From contig NZ_JBLKRT010000011.1 in the NCBI RefSeq assembly GCF_047607445.1, positions 1-64,000 on the forward strand: DNA of 64,000 nucleotides, given 5' to 3'. The stretch comes from Crystallibacter sulfonylureivorans_A (GTDB lineage Bacteria > Actinomycetota > Actinomycetes > Actinomycetales > Micrococcaceae). The notes below the pieces were generated by a model, which was given only the letters and a program-made list of their open reading frames with translations, was not told the DNA's origin and did not search any database. The translations under genes and the position numbers were made by a program. Below, in pieces: positions 7,700-16,863 of the stretch; the stretch's first letter is position 1, and each line of letters begins with the position of its first letter.

Positions 7700-8674
7700 A
7701 TGGCAGCAGCCCACCCGGCGGCATCGGCTCCCGCCGTTCCCGACGTCCCGCCCCGGCTCGGGGAAGGACGCAGCTACTCGGTCCGGATTGGCGCGGAAGT
7801 GGCAGGATCGTTCTTGCTGTTTTTCGGTGCGCTGGGGATCGGCATGTTCAATCCGCAGGGCGCTTTCGGCGTTCCCTTCGGCTTCGGCCTGGCGGTCATT
7901 GCCGGCATGCTCGCGTTCGGCTACATCTCCGGCGGGCACTTCAACCCGGCCATCACGCTGGGCAGTGCGCTCGCGGGCCGCATCTCCTGGAAAGCGGTGT
8001 TGCCCTACGTGCTGGCGCAGCTGGTCGGCATGTCGCTGGCAGCCGTGGTGCTGTGGGTCATTATTGGCAGCCATCCGGCCGGCGCGCAGTCGACCAGCGT
8101 CTTCGAATCCATCGCCAACGGCTACGCCAGCGGTGACGAGTTGGGCTTCTCCATGGCCGGCGTGTTCCTGGCCGAAACCATCGCGACCGGCCTGCTGGTG
8201 GCCGTCTACCTGGGAGCGACCTCGGCCCGCGACCGGCTGCGCAGCGCACCCTACGCGGTCGGCTCTGCTTTCGCCGTGCTGACCGCGGTGATGCTGCCGA
8301 TCTCCAACGCCGGCCTGAACCCGGCCCGTTCCACCGCCGCGGTGTACTTCGCCGGCAGTGGCCCGGTGGGCGAACTGTGGCTGTTCTGGGTGGCTCCGCT
8401 GCTCGGTGCCCTGATCGCCGGGCTGTTGTACCGCAGCGCTGAGATGGTTCCCAAGGCGCGCAAAGCCGCTGACGACGGCGGTGCCCCGGTGGCGTCGGCA
8501 GCCGCACCTGTGGAGGGCGCGACAGCCGTCCGGGAGAGCGGCCGAGGTGATGTTCCCAACACCGCGGTGCAGGACCAGCCGGACGCGCCGGTGCCGGCGG
8601 ACGACCAGGGCGCGGCCGAAGCCCGCGATTTCTTCGACCGCAAGCCGAACCGGCCCCGCCCGGAATCCGACTGA
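7700..8674 (+). CDS. Aquaporin / MIP-family channel
   Basis: A 324-residue major intrinsic protein with six membrane helices and both pore motifs: HFNPA (NPA at 82-84) and LNPAR (NPA at 207-209). The Arg after the second NPA is the selectivity-filter residue. The membrane core is of aquaporin rather than glycerol-facilitator size, but the C-terminus adds about 75 residues of charged, proline/alanine-rich cytoplasmic tail. ATG at 7700 is chosen for AGAAGGA eight bases upstream over an in-frame TTG at 7652. It is probably a water channel, perhaps also passing small neutral solutes. A hairpin terminator follows. Confidence 0.88.
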   Translation: MAAAHPAASAPAVPDVPPRLGEGRSYSVRIGAEVAGSFLLFFGALGIGMFNPQGAFGVPFGFGLAVIAGMLAFGYISGGHFNPAITLGSALAGRISWKAVLPYVLAQLVGMSLAAVVLWVIIGSHPAGAQSTSVFESIANGYASGDELGFSMAGVFLAETIATGLLVAVYLGATSARDRLRSAPYAVGSAFAVLTAVMLPISNAGLNPARSTAAVYFAGSGPVGELWLFWVAPLLGALIAGLLYRSAEMVPKARKAADDGGAPVASAAAPVEGATAVRESGRGDVPNTAVQDQPDAPVPADDQGAAEARDFFDRKPNRPRPESD

Positions 8675-8690
8675 CCCCAAGCTGCAGGCA

Positions 8691-8724
8691 CAACGGCACG
8701 TCCCGATTCCGGGGCGTGCCGTTG
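8691..8724. terminator. Hairpin after the aquaporin gene
   Basis: CAACGGCACG (8691-8700) pairs with CGTGCCGTTG (8715-8724), and the inner bases extend the stem. It lies 17 bp after the aquaporin stop and 43 bp before sbcD. Confidence 0.75.
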
Positions 8725-8766
8725 CGCTTGTCCGAAACTGTCCTGGCCGGCGGCTAGCTTTGAAGC

Positions 8767-9927
8767 ATGAGGTTATTGCACACGTCCGACTGGCACCTGG
8801 GCCGCTCATTCCACGGCGTCGGGATGCTGGAGGCGCAGCGCGGATTCATCGACCAATTCCTGGAAACCGTGCGTGACGAGGACATCGATGCAGTGCTGAT
8901 CGCCGGCGACGTATATGACCGCGCGTTGCCCGGCGTGGATGTGGTCAACCTCTTTTCCGAAGCCTTGTCGCGCATCCGTGCCATCGGGGCCACGGTGATC
9001 ATGACCAGCGGCAACCATGATTCGGCCAGCCGGTTGGGTTTTGGATCCGGCATCCTGGCCCATGGCGGTGTGCATATCCGCACCCGGCTGGACCAGCTTG
9101 CAGATCCGGTGGAGCTGGACCTTGGCGGGGCCACCTTGGCCGTATACGGCATCCCGTACCTCGAACCACGGATGTGCGCTGAGGAGCTCGGGGCGGCGGC
9201 CCCCAGCCATACCGCCGTGACACGGTCGGCGTTGGACCGCATCCATGCCGATCTGGCACAACGGCAGGCCGGCGGTCCCGTCCATTCGTTGATCATGGCG
9301 CACACGTTTGCCAGTGGCGGCATCAGCTCGGACAGCGAACGGGACCTGAGCATCGGGGGAGTAGGGGCGGTTCCGCTGGATTTGTTTGACGGTTTTGATT
9401 ACGTGGCGCTGGGACACCTGCACGGACGGCAGGCCCTGAGCAACACCGTGCACTACTCCGGCTCGCCGCTGCCGTACTCCTTCTCAGAGGCCGGGCATGA
9501 AAAGGGCGGCATCATCCTCGAGTTCACGGCGGACGGGCTCAGCACCGTTGAAAACGTGTCCTGGCCCGCCAGGCGCAGGCTGGCCGTGCTCAAGGGGACC
9601 ATGCAGGACCTGCTGGAATCCGCGGACCACGCGTGGGCGGAGGATGCGTACTGCCAGATCACCCTGACCGACGATGAACGGCCGCTGAAGGCGATGGAGC
9701 GATTGCGCGAACGTTTTCCGGACACCTTGGTGCTGAGCTTCGAGCCAGCCTCCGGATCCCGGCGGGACACCATGAGCTACAGCCAGCGGATCGCGAAAGC
9801 GCAGGACGACCTGCAGGTCTGCTGCGGTTTCCTGGAGCATGTACGTTCCCGGCCCGCCGACGATGCCGAACGGGCGCTGCTGGCGGAAGCGCTGCAGGCA
9901 GTACAGGCAGCGGAGGTGTCGGCATGA
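8767..9927 (+). CDS. sbcD: Nuclease SbcCD subunit D (Mre11 homologue)
   Basis: A 386-residue metallophosphoesterase, the nuclease half of the SbcCD (Mre11-Rad50) complex that opens hairpins and trims blocked double-strand ends. The metal-binding motifs are in order: SDWH (7-10), GDVYD (47-51), GNHD (82-85), AHTF near 178 and GHLHG near 218. The C-terminal capping domain is present and the length is normal. The start has no Shine-Dalgarno sequence; TAGCTT (8755-8760) lies six bases before the ATG, consistent with a leaderless transcript. The stop overlaps the sbcC start (ATGA), giving the usual sbcDC operon. Confidence 0.95.
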   Translation: MRLLHTSDWHLGRSFHGVGMLEAQRGFIDQFLETVRDEDIDAVLIAGDVYDRALPGVDVVNLFSEALSRIRAIGATVIMTSGNHDSASRLGFGSGILAHGGVHIRTRLDQLADPVELDLGGATLAVYGIPYLEPRMCAEELGAAAPSHTAVTRSALDRIHADLAQRQAGGPVHSLIMAHTFASGGISSDSERDLSIGGVGAVPLDLFDGFDYVALGHLHGRQALSNTVHYSGSPLPYSFSEAGHEKGGIILEFTADGLSTVENVSWPARRRLAVLKGTMQDLLESADHAWAEDAYCQITLTDDERPLKAMERLRERFPDTLVLSFEPASGSRRDTMSYSQRIAKAQDDLQVCCGFLEHVRSRPADDAERALLAEALQAVQAAEVSA

Positions 9928-12900
9928 GAATCCACCGGCTGGAAGTACAAGCCTTTGGGCCCTTCGCGGCTCGGGAATCCATCGACTTCGACGAACTCAG
10001 CTCGCAGGGATTGTTCCTGCTCAACGGCCCGACCGGTGCCGGCAAGACCAGTATCCTGGACGCCATCTGTTTTGCGCTGTACGGGTCCGTTCCCGGAGCG
10101 CGTCAGCAGGGCAAGCGGTTGCGCAGCGACCACGCCGAACCGGAGACGGCCCCCGAAGTCGTCTGCGAATTCTCCGCTCGTGGCCGCCGCTTCGAAGTGA
10201 CCCGCAACCCGCAGTGGGAGCGCCCGTCGAGCCGTGCCCGGTCCGGGTCGGTGACGGAGCAGGCGCACACCCTGTTACGCGAGAAGGTCAATGGCGTGTG
10301 GGTCCAGAAGAGCAGCCGCAACGACGAGGCGGCCGCGGAACTGCTGTCGGTGCTGGGAATGAGTCTGGAACAGTTCACCAAGGTAGTCCTGCTGCCGCAG
10401 GGGGACTTTGCTGCCTTCCTGCGGGCCGACGCCAAAGAGCGCCGGCCGCTGCTGCAGCGCCTCTTCGCCACCGACCGCTACGAGGCGGTGGAGCAGACGC
10501 TGGCAGATGAGGCAGCGAACGCGCGGTCGGCTTATCAGTCCGCGTTAGCGGGTGCCGATCAACTCCTGGAACGGGCAACGGAGGAAGCAGCGCGCCATCT
10601 GGCTGCCGAGGACATGCCGGACCCGTCGCTGGCTGCCGGGGACCTGCTTGTTGCCTACGAGTCGTCAGTGGGCTCCGCCGCCGCCTCGGTGAAAGGCGCT
10701 GCCAACCGCGGACAGGAAGACCTGGGCCGGCTGTTGGAAACCATCGGCAGGCGCGAGCGGGCCGTGGCCGATCACGCGGCCTTGGCGGAACTGGAAAAGC
10801 TTTCCTTAGAGCACCGCCATGCCGCTGACAGCCAAGCCGAGTTGACCGAAACGCTGGCAGCGCACCGGTCGGCGGAACTGCTGGCCGCGCCCATCCGTCA
10901 TCGCGACCAGGCCGCGCTGGCCATGGAACGCGCGGCGAAGGACTTCATGGACCGAATCGATGCGGCCGAGACGCATCCGCTCTATCCGGCTTTCGTTCCC
11001 AGCCGTCCGGAACCCGACCTCTCCGGACAGACGCTGCTCGACGAGGCGTCGGACCGGCTTGCCAGTGAGCTTGGACGAATCCGGTCATTGCTGCCCGAAG
11101 AGCAGCGGTTGCAGGCCTCCCGTTCCGACGTGCAACGTTTCGAACAGCGTGTGGCGCAGCTGGCGCAGGATCTGGCTGCTGCCACCGCAGACCACGAACA
11201 ACTCGCCGCCACCGGCCGCGGGCTGCAGGATGAACTGGCTGCACTCGACGAGGCACCGGACGTGGAACTGCTCACGGAGCGCCTGGAGCAGGCGCAGCGC
11301 ATCCGGGATGCGGTGGCCGACCACACCGCCTGTCTAGCCAAGGCGGAAGCTGCACGCGCAAGCCGCGATGCAGCGCACACCCGGCAACTCGAACGCAAGG
11401 AAGCCTGGCTGTCCTTGCTGGAACAGCGTTTGGACCAGGCGGCAGCCGAGCTGGCGGCCAACCTTGCCGAGGGAGACCCTTGTCCGGTATGCGGCGGCAC
11501 CGAGCATCCGCAACCCGCAGTAGCCGCCTCCGGCCAGCTGATCACCCGCGAGCAGGAAGCCGCAGCCCGCCAGGAGCATGCTGCCGCCGAAGCACGGTAC
11601 TCCGAAGCACGCGAAGCCTGCGCCAATCTGGAACAGGAGCTGTCCAACTTGGCTTCCCGAGGCGGAGCGACCGATGCAGCGGAAGCGGCCGCGGCCGTGG
11701 CAACCGCCCGGGCCAGCTTGGACCATGCGGTAGCGGTGCGGGACCGGCGCCGCACGCTGCAGGAACGTTCTGCCGCTACGACGCAGCAGCTCGAAAAGAT
11801 CGCGCGCGAGCTCTCGGCCCTGGCTGTGGCAAAGGCCAGCGCCGATTCCGAGCTCAAGGCGGAGAGGGAACGCACGGACGAGCTGGAACGGAAGCTGCGC
11901 GAGGCGCTGCCCGACGGGGGCAGCCTGCACGAGCATGCGGCGTCACTGTCCCAACTGGACCGGCTCCTGGCCGATGCCCTCAAGATCCTCGCCCAGCACC
12001 GCCATTGCAGCATCACCTTGGATCAGGCCGAAGGAGAGCTCGCCTCAGCGATCGACCGATCCAACTTCACCACTGAAGATGACGCCAGGGTCTCGCTGCT
12101 GGCGCCGGCACAGCTACAGGCACTGGAGCAGCGCCACACTGCCTACCTCAAGGCCGGTCAGCGGCTGGCGGTGCTGGAGAGCTCGGAACCCGTTGTCCGC
12201 GCCCGCGCCGCCCTCGAGAACGGAGAATCCCTGCCGGATTCCGGGCAATTGGACGCGGCACGCGATCAAGCCGGGGCCTTGGACCGCACGGTGCGAGAGC
12301 TCCAGGTGCGGCACGGCGTGCTGGCAGCGTCTCAGCAACAACTGGCCGCCTACCGCCGTCGTTTCGACGAGGAACAACTCCGTCTGGCACCCATTGCCGC
12401 ACGGCACGAACTGCTGCAATCGGTGGCGGACACGGTGAGAGGACTGGGCGAGAACGAACGAAAGATGACGCTGACCACCTACGTCCTCGCCGCCCGGTTG
12501 GAACAGATCGCGGCCGCAGCTACCGAACGCTTGATCGCGATGACTGACGGGCGGTACACCCTGGTCCACGACGACTCAAAGTCCGGGAACAAAAAATCCG
12601 GACTTGGCCTGCACGTCAGCGATGAATGGACCGGACAGCGGCGCGACACCGCGACCCTTTCCGGCGGAGAGTCCTTCATGGCCTCGCTCGCGTTGGCCTT
12701 GGGACTGGCCGACGTCGTCCAGGCCGAAGCCGGCGGCGTGGACATCGAAACGCTCTTCGTCGACGAGGGATTCGGCAGCCTGGATGAGCAGGCCCTCGAA
12801 CAGGTCATGGATGCTTTGGAGGGGCTGCGCGACGGCGGCCGGGTGATCGGCCTGGTCAGCCATGTGGCGGAGATGAAGCAGCGGATCGGCGCCCAACTTC

Positions 12901-12959
12901 AAGTCACGAAGGGACGCCACGGCTCAACCGTCCGCACGGTACTCACCGGCGTCGCCTGA
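9924..12959 (+). CDS. sbcC: Nuclease SbcCD subunit C (Rad50-like ATPase)
   Basis: A 1011-residue SMC-like ATPase partner of SbcD. Walker A GPTGAGKTS is at 35-43 with Lys41. Long Ala/Glu/Gln-rich coiled coils flank a zinc-hook CPVC (Cys520 and Cys523), which joins two molecules. The C-terminal lobe carries the signature LSGGES near 912, Walker B with FVDEGFGSLDE near 950, and a switch His in VSHVAEM. Length and order are normal. It acts on the nucleoid in double-strand end processing and restart of blocked replication. Confidence 0.95.
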   Translation: MRIHRLEVQAFGPFAARESIDFDELSSQGLFLLNGPTGAGKTSILDAICFALYGSVPGARQQGKRLRSDHAEPETAPEVVCEFSARGRRFEVTRNPQWERPSSRARSGSVTEQAHTLLREKVNGVWVQKSSRNDEAAAELLSVLGMSLEQFTKVVLLPQGDFAAFLRADAKERRPLLQRLFATDRYEAVEQTLADEAANARSAYQSALAGADQLLERATEEAARHLAAEDMPDPSLAAGDLLVAYESSVGSAAASVKGAANRGQEDLGRLLETIGRRERAVADHAALAELEKLSLEHRHAADSQAELTETLAAHRSAELLAAPIRHRDQAALAMERAAKDFMDRIDAAETHPLYPAFVPSRPEPDLSGQTLLDEASDRLASELGRIRSLLPEEQRLQASRSDVQRFEQRVAQLAQDLAAATADHEQLAATGRGLQDELAALDEAPDVELLTERLEQAQRIRDAVADHTACLAKAEAARASRDAAHTRQLERKEAWLSLLEQRLDQAAAELAANLAEGDPCPVCGGTEHPQPAVAASGQLITREQEAAARQEHAAAEARYSEAREACANLEQELSNLASRGGATDAAEAAAAVATARASLDHAVAVRDRRRTLQERSAATTQQLEKIARELSALAVAKASADSELKAERERTDELERKLREALPDGGSLHEHAASLSQLDRLLADALKILAQHRHCSITLDQAEGELASAIDRSNFTTEDDARVSLLAPAQLQALEQRHTAYLKAGQRLAVLESSEPVVRARAALENGESLPDSGQLDAARDQAGALDRTVRELQVRHGVLAASQQQLAAYRRRFDEEQLRLAPIAARHELLQSVADTVRGLGENERKMTLTTYVLAARLEQIAAAATERLIAMTDGRYTLVHDDSKSGNKKSGLGLHVSDEWTGQRRDTATLSGGESFMASLALALGLADVVQAEAGGVDIETLFVDEGFGSLDEQALEQVMDALEGLRDGGRVIGLVSHVAEMKQRIGAQLQVTKGRHGSTVRTVLTGVA

Positions 12960-12966
12960 CCACCGG

Positions 12967-13045
12967 TATGATAGGTACGTTATCCGGGTTGTGCGCATCG
13001 GGAGGCGGGACGATGCGCGGTTCGAACCAACGGAAAAACCAATGA
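12967..13045 (+). promoter_or_regulatory. Leader region of the MFS gene with a 10-codon upstream ORF
   Basis: TATGAT (12967-12972) is a near-consensus -10 box, though no good -35 box is seen. Downstream, GGAGG (13001-13005) lies seven bases before an ATG at 13013 that opens a 10-codon frame, MRGSNQRKNQ. Its stop (13043-13045) overlaps the MFS start codon in an ATGA. The MFS start itself has no strong ribosome site, so translation of the leader peptide probably feeds ribosomes into the transporter gene. The peptide has no run of one amino acid that would suggest classic attenuation. Confidence 0.5.
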
Positions 13046-14349
13046 CATCTCCCGATTCCGACGCGCCCGCGGAGCAGCACTCCGCGACCGCTGCTCCGGC
13101 CTACAGGCGCAAACGACGCAATCCCTTCGGCCGCTACGCCCGGTTGGCCCGGCTGGCGGGCACTTCCTTCCTGGCCATCGGATTCCTTGCCCGGTTGCCC
13201 TTGGCGATGTTGACGGTCGGAGCTTTGACTCTGGTCACCGTGACCAGTGGGTCCTACGCCTCGGGTGGCTTCGCCGCCGGTGCTGTAGGCATCGGTTCAG
13301 CCGCCGGGGCACCGCTGTTCGGCTATCTCGCGGATCGAGCGGGACAACGCCCGGTGCTGCTGATCGCCGCCGCGGCCCATACCTGCGCCATTGCCTTGCT
13401 GCTGACCTGCGTCTACATCGGCAGCAGCGGGGCCGGGACGGCCGCCGTGTTGGCGGCGTCATTCCTCGTTGGGGCCACCTGCCCGCAGGTCGGGTCGCTG
13501 GCGAGGGTGCGCTGGATGGCGATGACGCGCAGCGACAAGCCGGCGCTGGACACGGCGCTGTCTTACGAGAGCACGGCGGATGAACTGACGTTTGTGTTGG
13601 GACCGGCGCTGGTCGGGCTGTTGGCCGCGCTGATCGCGCCTTGGCTTCCCTTCGTGCTGGCGGCCGCGCTGACCGTCACTATGGTGACCGCGTTCGCCAT
13701 CCACCCCACGTACCGCACGGTGGTCCCGGTGACCCCGGAACTGGTCAAGGCGCACCCGGAAGCGGCTGCGGCCGCGACTCCGGTGCGGATCAATTGGCCG
13801 TTGGTCTCCATTCCGGTGCTGGGCATGGTGGCCATGGGCACGTTCTTCGGGGCGACCCAGAATGCACTGAGCGCTTTCGGCGGCACCTTTGGAGCGGCCG
13901 ATGCTGCCGGCCTGCTGTATGCCCTGCTGGGCCTGACATCGGCGTTCGGCGCCCTCTCCGTCGCGTACTGGCCCGCGCGCTGGACGCATGTCTGGCGCTG
14001 GGTTGTCTGTGCTGCGTTGATGACGGCTTTTTGCCTCATGCTGCTGCTGCCGGCCGACGTGCTCCCGATGATCTTCGTGCTGCTGCTGGTCGGCGTGCCC
14101 GTTGGGCCGACCATGGTCACGATCTACGGCATCGGAAGTATGGTCGCCCCGGACGAGCGGCTTGGCACTGTCATGACGCTGCTGGCCAGCGGCGTTGTCC
14201 TGGGCTCTGCGCTGGGCTCGGCGTGCGCCGGCGCGCTGGCCGAAACCTCCGGCCACACAGGTGCCTTTTTGGTCTCGATTGCCGCCGCGGGCATGCTCTT
14301 GATGCTCGGCCTGGTGGCCGCCGCCGTCGTCAGGCGCCGGCAGCGCTGA
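13042..14349 (+). CDS. Major facilitator superfamily transporter
   Basis: A 435-residue protein with about twelve membrane helices and a 40-residue basic N-terminal tail. The A-loop motif is recognisable after helix 2 (GYLADRAGQRPVLL), as is the long central cytoplasmic loop. It resembles the 'MFS transporter' proteins of Arthrobacter and other actinobacteria related to drug or sugar-efflux antiporters. The substrate is unknown. ATG at 13042 is chosen because it is coupled to the leader ORF; an in-frame GTG at 12991 would add 17 unconserved residues. It converges on the IclR gene with six bases between the stops, and no terminator separates them. Confidence 0.82.
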   Translation: MTSPDSDAPAEQHSATAAPAYRRKRRNPFGRYARLARLAGTSFLAIGFLARLPLAMLTVGALTLVTVTSGSYASGGFAAGAVGIGSAAGAPLFGYLADRAGQRPVLLIAAAAHTCAIALLLTCVYIGSSGAGTAAVLAASFLVGATCPQVGSLARVRWMAMTRSDKPALDTALSYESTADELTFVLGPALVGLLAALIAPWLPFVLAAALTVTMVTAFAIHPTYRTVVPVTPELVKAHPEAAAAATPVRINWPLVSIPVLGMVAMGTFFGATQNALSAFGGTFGAADAAGLLYALLGLTSAFGALSVAYWPARWTHVWRWVVCAALMTAFCLMLLLPADVLPMIFVLLLVGVPVGPTMVTIYGIGSMVAPDERLGTVMTLLASGVVLGSALGSACAGALAETSGHTGAFLVSIAAAGMLLMLGLVAAAVVRRRQR

Positions 14350-14355
14350 GCGCGC

Positions 14356-15069
14356 TCACCGCAGTTCAGCCTCGATGGCGGCAGCTGACCGCTGCAATGC
14401 TGCCGCGATCTCCTGGTCGGGAGTGTCGGTTCGGATGTAGACCACGGCTATGGCCGCCGGCAGTTGGCCGGGAACGGAAACCGGTACCGCGACCGAGGAG
14501 ACACCGGGGATGACCTCGTCATGGCTGACGGCGTAGCCGATTTCCTTGGCCAGTTGGGCTTCCGGCCGGATGGGTCGTCCCGGAGCGTGTTGTTCCCACT
14601 GTTCCCGGGTCAGCGCCGACTGAATGGCGATTCCCGGTGCGCCAACGTCGAAGGAATGACGCGTGCCCGGATGCTGGACCAGAGCCGTTGTGTGCCGCGG
14701 CTCCACGGTGAACAGCGTGACGCAATCGTGTTGATCCCAGACCGCGATGAAAGCGGTCATCATCAGGTCGTTCGCCAGCAAGGTCAGCTCCGGCAGCGCT
14801 GCCGACTGCAGGTCGCGCGACACACCGCGTGCCAGCGCGGCCAACCCCGGACCCGCCTGCACTCGCCCGGCCGAATCCCGCATCAACAGCGAATGGTCTT
14901 CAAGGGTCCGCAAGATCCGGTAGGCGATCGAACGGTGCACTCCCAGGGCATCGGACAGTTCGGCGATAGTCATCGGCGCCTGCGCTTCGGCCAGGATTTC
15001 CAGCGCTCGAATGCCGCGTGACAGAGTCTGGGAGTGCGCCGAGGCCGGCTTGGTGGGAGTCTGGCTCAT
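14356..15069 (-). CDS. IclR-family transcriptional regulator
   Basis: A 237-residue regulator with an N-terminal winged helix-turn-helix (about 14-75; MTIAELSDALGVHRSIAYRILRTLE holds the recognition helix) and a GAF-like IclR effector domain to the end. It is transcribed away from an MHS-family symporter across a 304-bp region holding two inverted repeats, so it probably controls that transporter and itself in response to the transported acid. The start is supported by AGGA seven bases upstream; TAGGAT six bases before the ATG could instead be a leaderless -10 box. Confidence 0.88.
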   Translation of the reverse strand: MSQTPTKPASAHSQTLSRGIRALEILAEAQAPMTIAELSDALGVHRSIAYRILRTLEDHSLLMRDSAGRVQAGPGLAALARGVSRDLQSAALPELTLLANDLMMTAFIAVWDQHDCVTLFTVEPRHTTALVQHPGTRHSFDVGAPGIAIQSALTREQWEQHAPGRPIRPEAQLAKEIGYAVSHDEVIPGVSSVAVPVSVPGQLPAAIAVVYIRTDTPDQEIAAALQRSAAAIEAELR

Positions 15070-15153
15070 CGGACCATCCTAGGAAGATTGACTGCTTGAA
15101 AGCGGACGTGGAGCGGTGAGACACGCGATGTGCCACGCCTCACACCCACTATT

Positions 15154-15188
15154 GTTCTATATCAGGACGAAGTGTCCAACTATAGAAC
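15154..15188. promoter_or_regulatory. Large dyad in the IclR-symporter divergent region
   Basis: GTTCTATA (15154-15161) and TATAGAAC (15181-15188) are exact inverted repeats 19 bp apart. A smaller pair, GGAC (15165-15168) and GTCC (15173-15176), sits inside. Outside, ATT and AAT extend the symmetry. It lies 85 bp upstream of the IclR start and is a candidate site for that regulator. Confidence 0.5.
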
Positions 15189-15325
15189 GCAATAATGACT
15201 GCCGAGGCCCCGTGAACCCCCGTGCAGGTTGAGGCATCGCGGGAATAGGGGCCCTGCCGTTACCCAATTGATATGGGGGCGCCCTGTGGGCCGCGCCACT
15301 CTCCGGTAATATGGCTCGGGTCACA

Positions 15326-15343
15326 TTACCGACCGTTCGGTAA
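15326..15343. promoter_or_regulatory. Palindromic operator before the MHS symporter
   Basis: TTACCGA and TCGGTAA flank CCGT, forming a perfect 7+7 inverted repeat that ends 30 bp before the symporter ATG. The ACCGA-N4-TCGGT form is typical of TetR-family operators, although the adjacent regulator is IclR-type. Confidence 0.6.
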
Positions 15344-15373
15344 ATACCGTTCTGTGAACGCAACGGAGAGAAT

Positions 15374-16765
15374 ATGTCCACGTCAGAAGAGCTGGCAGGC
15401 AACATCAGCCCGGCAGCCCGCCGCGAAGAGCGCAAGGTGCTCGCCGGCACCTTGGTTGGCACCACCATTGAGTGGTACGACTTCTTCATTTACGCCCAGG
15501 CTGCCGGATTGGTGCTGGCCTCCCTGTACTTTGCTCCATTGTCGCAAGAGAGCGCCGGGCTGGCGCAGATCGTCTCTTGGGCCTCGCTGGGCATCAGCTT
15601 CCTGTTCCGCCCGCTCGGCGCCATCGTCGCCGGCCACCTCGGTGACCGCCTGGGCCGAAAGATGATGCTGGTCTTCACACTGGTGCTCATGGGCGCGGCC
15701 ACCGCGCTGATCGGTGTGCTGCCGACCTACGCCCAGATCGGCATTTGGGCTCCGATCCTGCTGGTGTTCCTGCGCATCCTGCAAGGTTTCTCGGCCGGCG
15801 GTGAATGGGGCGGCGCTGCCCTGATGTCCGTTGAGCATGCCCCGGTGAACAAGCGAGGCTTCTTCGGTGCATATCCGCAGATCGGTGTTCCGTGCGGCAT
15901 GATCCTCGCCACCGGCGTGATGTGGCTGCTCAGCACCTTGCTGACAGAAGAAGCATTCATGAGCTGGGGCTGGCGTGTACCGTTCCTGTTCTCGATCGTG
16001 CTGATCCTGGTGGGCTACGTCATCCGCCGTTCGGTGGACGAGTCCCCGGTGTTCAAGGAGATGCAGGAACGCAAGAAGGAATCGGCAGCTCCGCTGGGCC
16101 AGTTGTTCAAGCACAACTGGAAAGAGGTCATCCTCACCGCGCTGATCTTCATCGCCAACAACGCAGCCGGCTACCTGCTGATCGCGTTCTTCGCGTCCTA
16201 CGCCACCAAGCCGGTGGAGGCCGGCGGCCTTGGCATGGACCGTCCCTCCGTGCTGCTGGCCACCACGCTGGCCGCCTTCGGCTGGTTGATCTTCACCATG
16301 TACGGCGGAATTCTCTCCGACAAGATCGGCCGGGTCCGCACCTTCCAGATTGGCTACGTGTGGGTCCTGCTGTGGCAGATCCCGATGTTCATGCTGATCG
16401 ACACCGCCAGCATTGTGCTGATGGGCATCGCAATGTTCGTCCTGACCATCGGTCTGGGCCTGTCCTACGGTCCCCAGTCGGCTCTCTACGCCGAGATGTT
16501 CCCGGCCCACGTCCGCTACTCGGGCGTATCGATCGGCTACGCCATCGGTGCGATTCTTGGCGGCGCGTTCGCCCCGTTGATTGCGGAAGTGCTGCTGGGC
16601 GCGACCGGAACAACCATCTCCATCGGCATCTACATCATGGTGCTCTGCGTCATCTCGCTCGTAGCCGTGTCCGTGGTCAAGGAGACCAAGGGCAAGAACC
16701 TGCGGGTGGAGGAAGCGCATCAGGAGTACCTGCGTCAGCACCCTGAGGCACGCGACTCCCGCTAG
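15374..16765 (+). CDS. MHS-family metabolite:H+ symporter (MFS)
   Basis: A 463-residue MFS transporter of the metabolite:proton symporter group (shikimate, 2-oxoglutarate, proline/betaine and aromatic-acid carriers). Family marks are GTTIEWYDFFIY near 28-39, the loop 2-3 motif GHLGDRLGRKMM near 90, and RILQGFSAGGEWGGA near 135-148. About twelve helices are seen and the length is normal. It is preceded by CGGAGAG and by a palindromic operator, and is divergent from IclR. An organic-acid substrate is likely; IclR partners often sense aromatic or C4 acids, but nothing here fixes it. A T-tailed terminator follows. Confidence 0.87.
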   Translation: MSTSEELAGNISPAARREERKVLAGTLVGTTIEWYDFFIYAQAAGLVLASLYFAPLSQESAGLAQIVSWASLGISFLFRPLGAIVAGHLGDRLGRKMMLVFTLVLMGAATALIGVLPTYAQIGIWAPILLVFLRILQGFSAGGEWGGAALMSVEHAPVNKRGFFGAYPQIGVPCGMILATGVMWLLSTLLTEEAFMSWGWRVPFLFSIVLILVGYVIRRSVDESPVFKEMQERKKESAAPLGQLFKHNWKEVILTALIFIANNAAGYLLIAFFASYATKPVEAGGLGMDRPSVLLATTLAAFGWLIFTMYGGILSDKIGRVRTFQIGYVWVLLWQIPMFMLIDTASIVLMGIAMFVLTIGLGLSYGPQSALYAEMFPAHVRYSGVSIGYAIGAILGGAFAPLIAEVLLGATGTTISIGIYIMVLCVISLVAVSVVKETKGKNLRVEEAHQEYLRQHPEARDSR

Positions 16766-16802
16766 GGAAGGCGCTCCCACTGGGAGCAAGGACTTCTCCT
16801 GT

Positions 16803-16845
16803 GGACCGCCGTCGGTAATGGATACCGGCGGCGGTCCGCTGTTTT
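16803..16845 (+). terminator. Rho-independent terminator of the symporter gene
   Basis: GGACCGCCG (16803-16811) pairs with CGGCGGTCC (16829-16837), an inner CGGTA/TACCG pair extends the stem, and a short T-run follows (16841-16844). A smaller hairpin, GCTCCC/GGGAGC, lies just upstream. Confidence 0.85.
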
Positions 16846-16863
16846 GTGGACTGTCGGCGGCAG

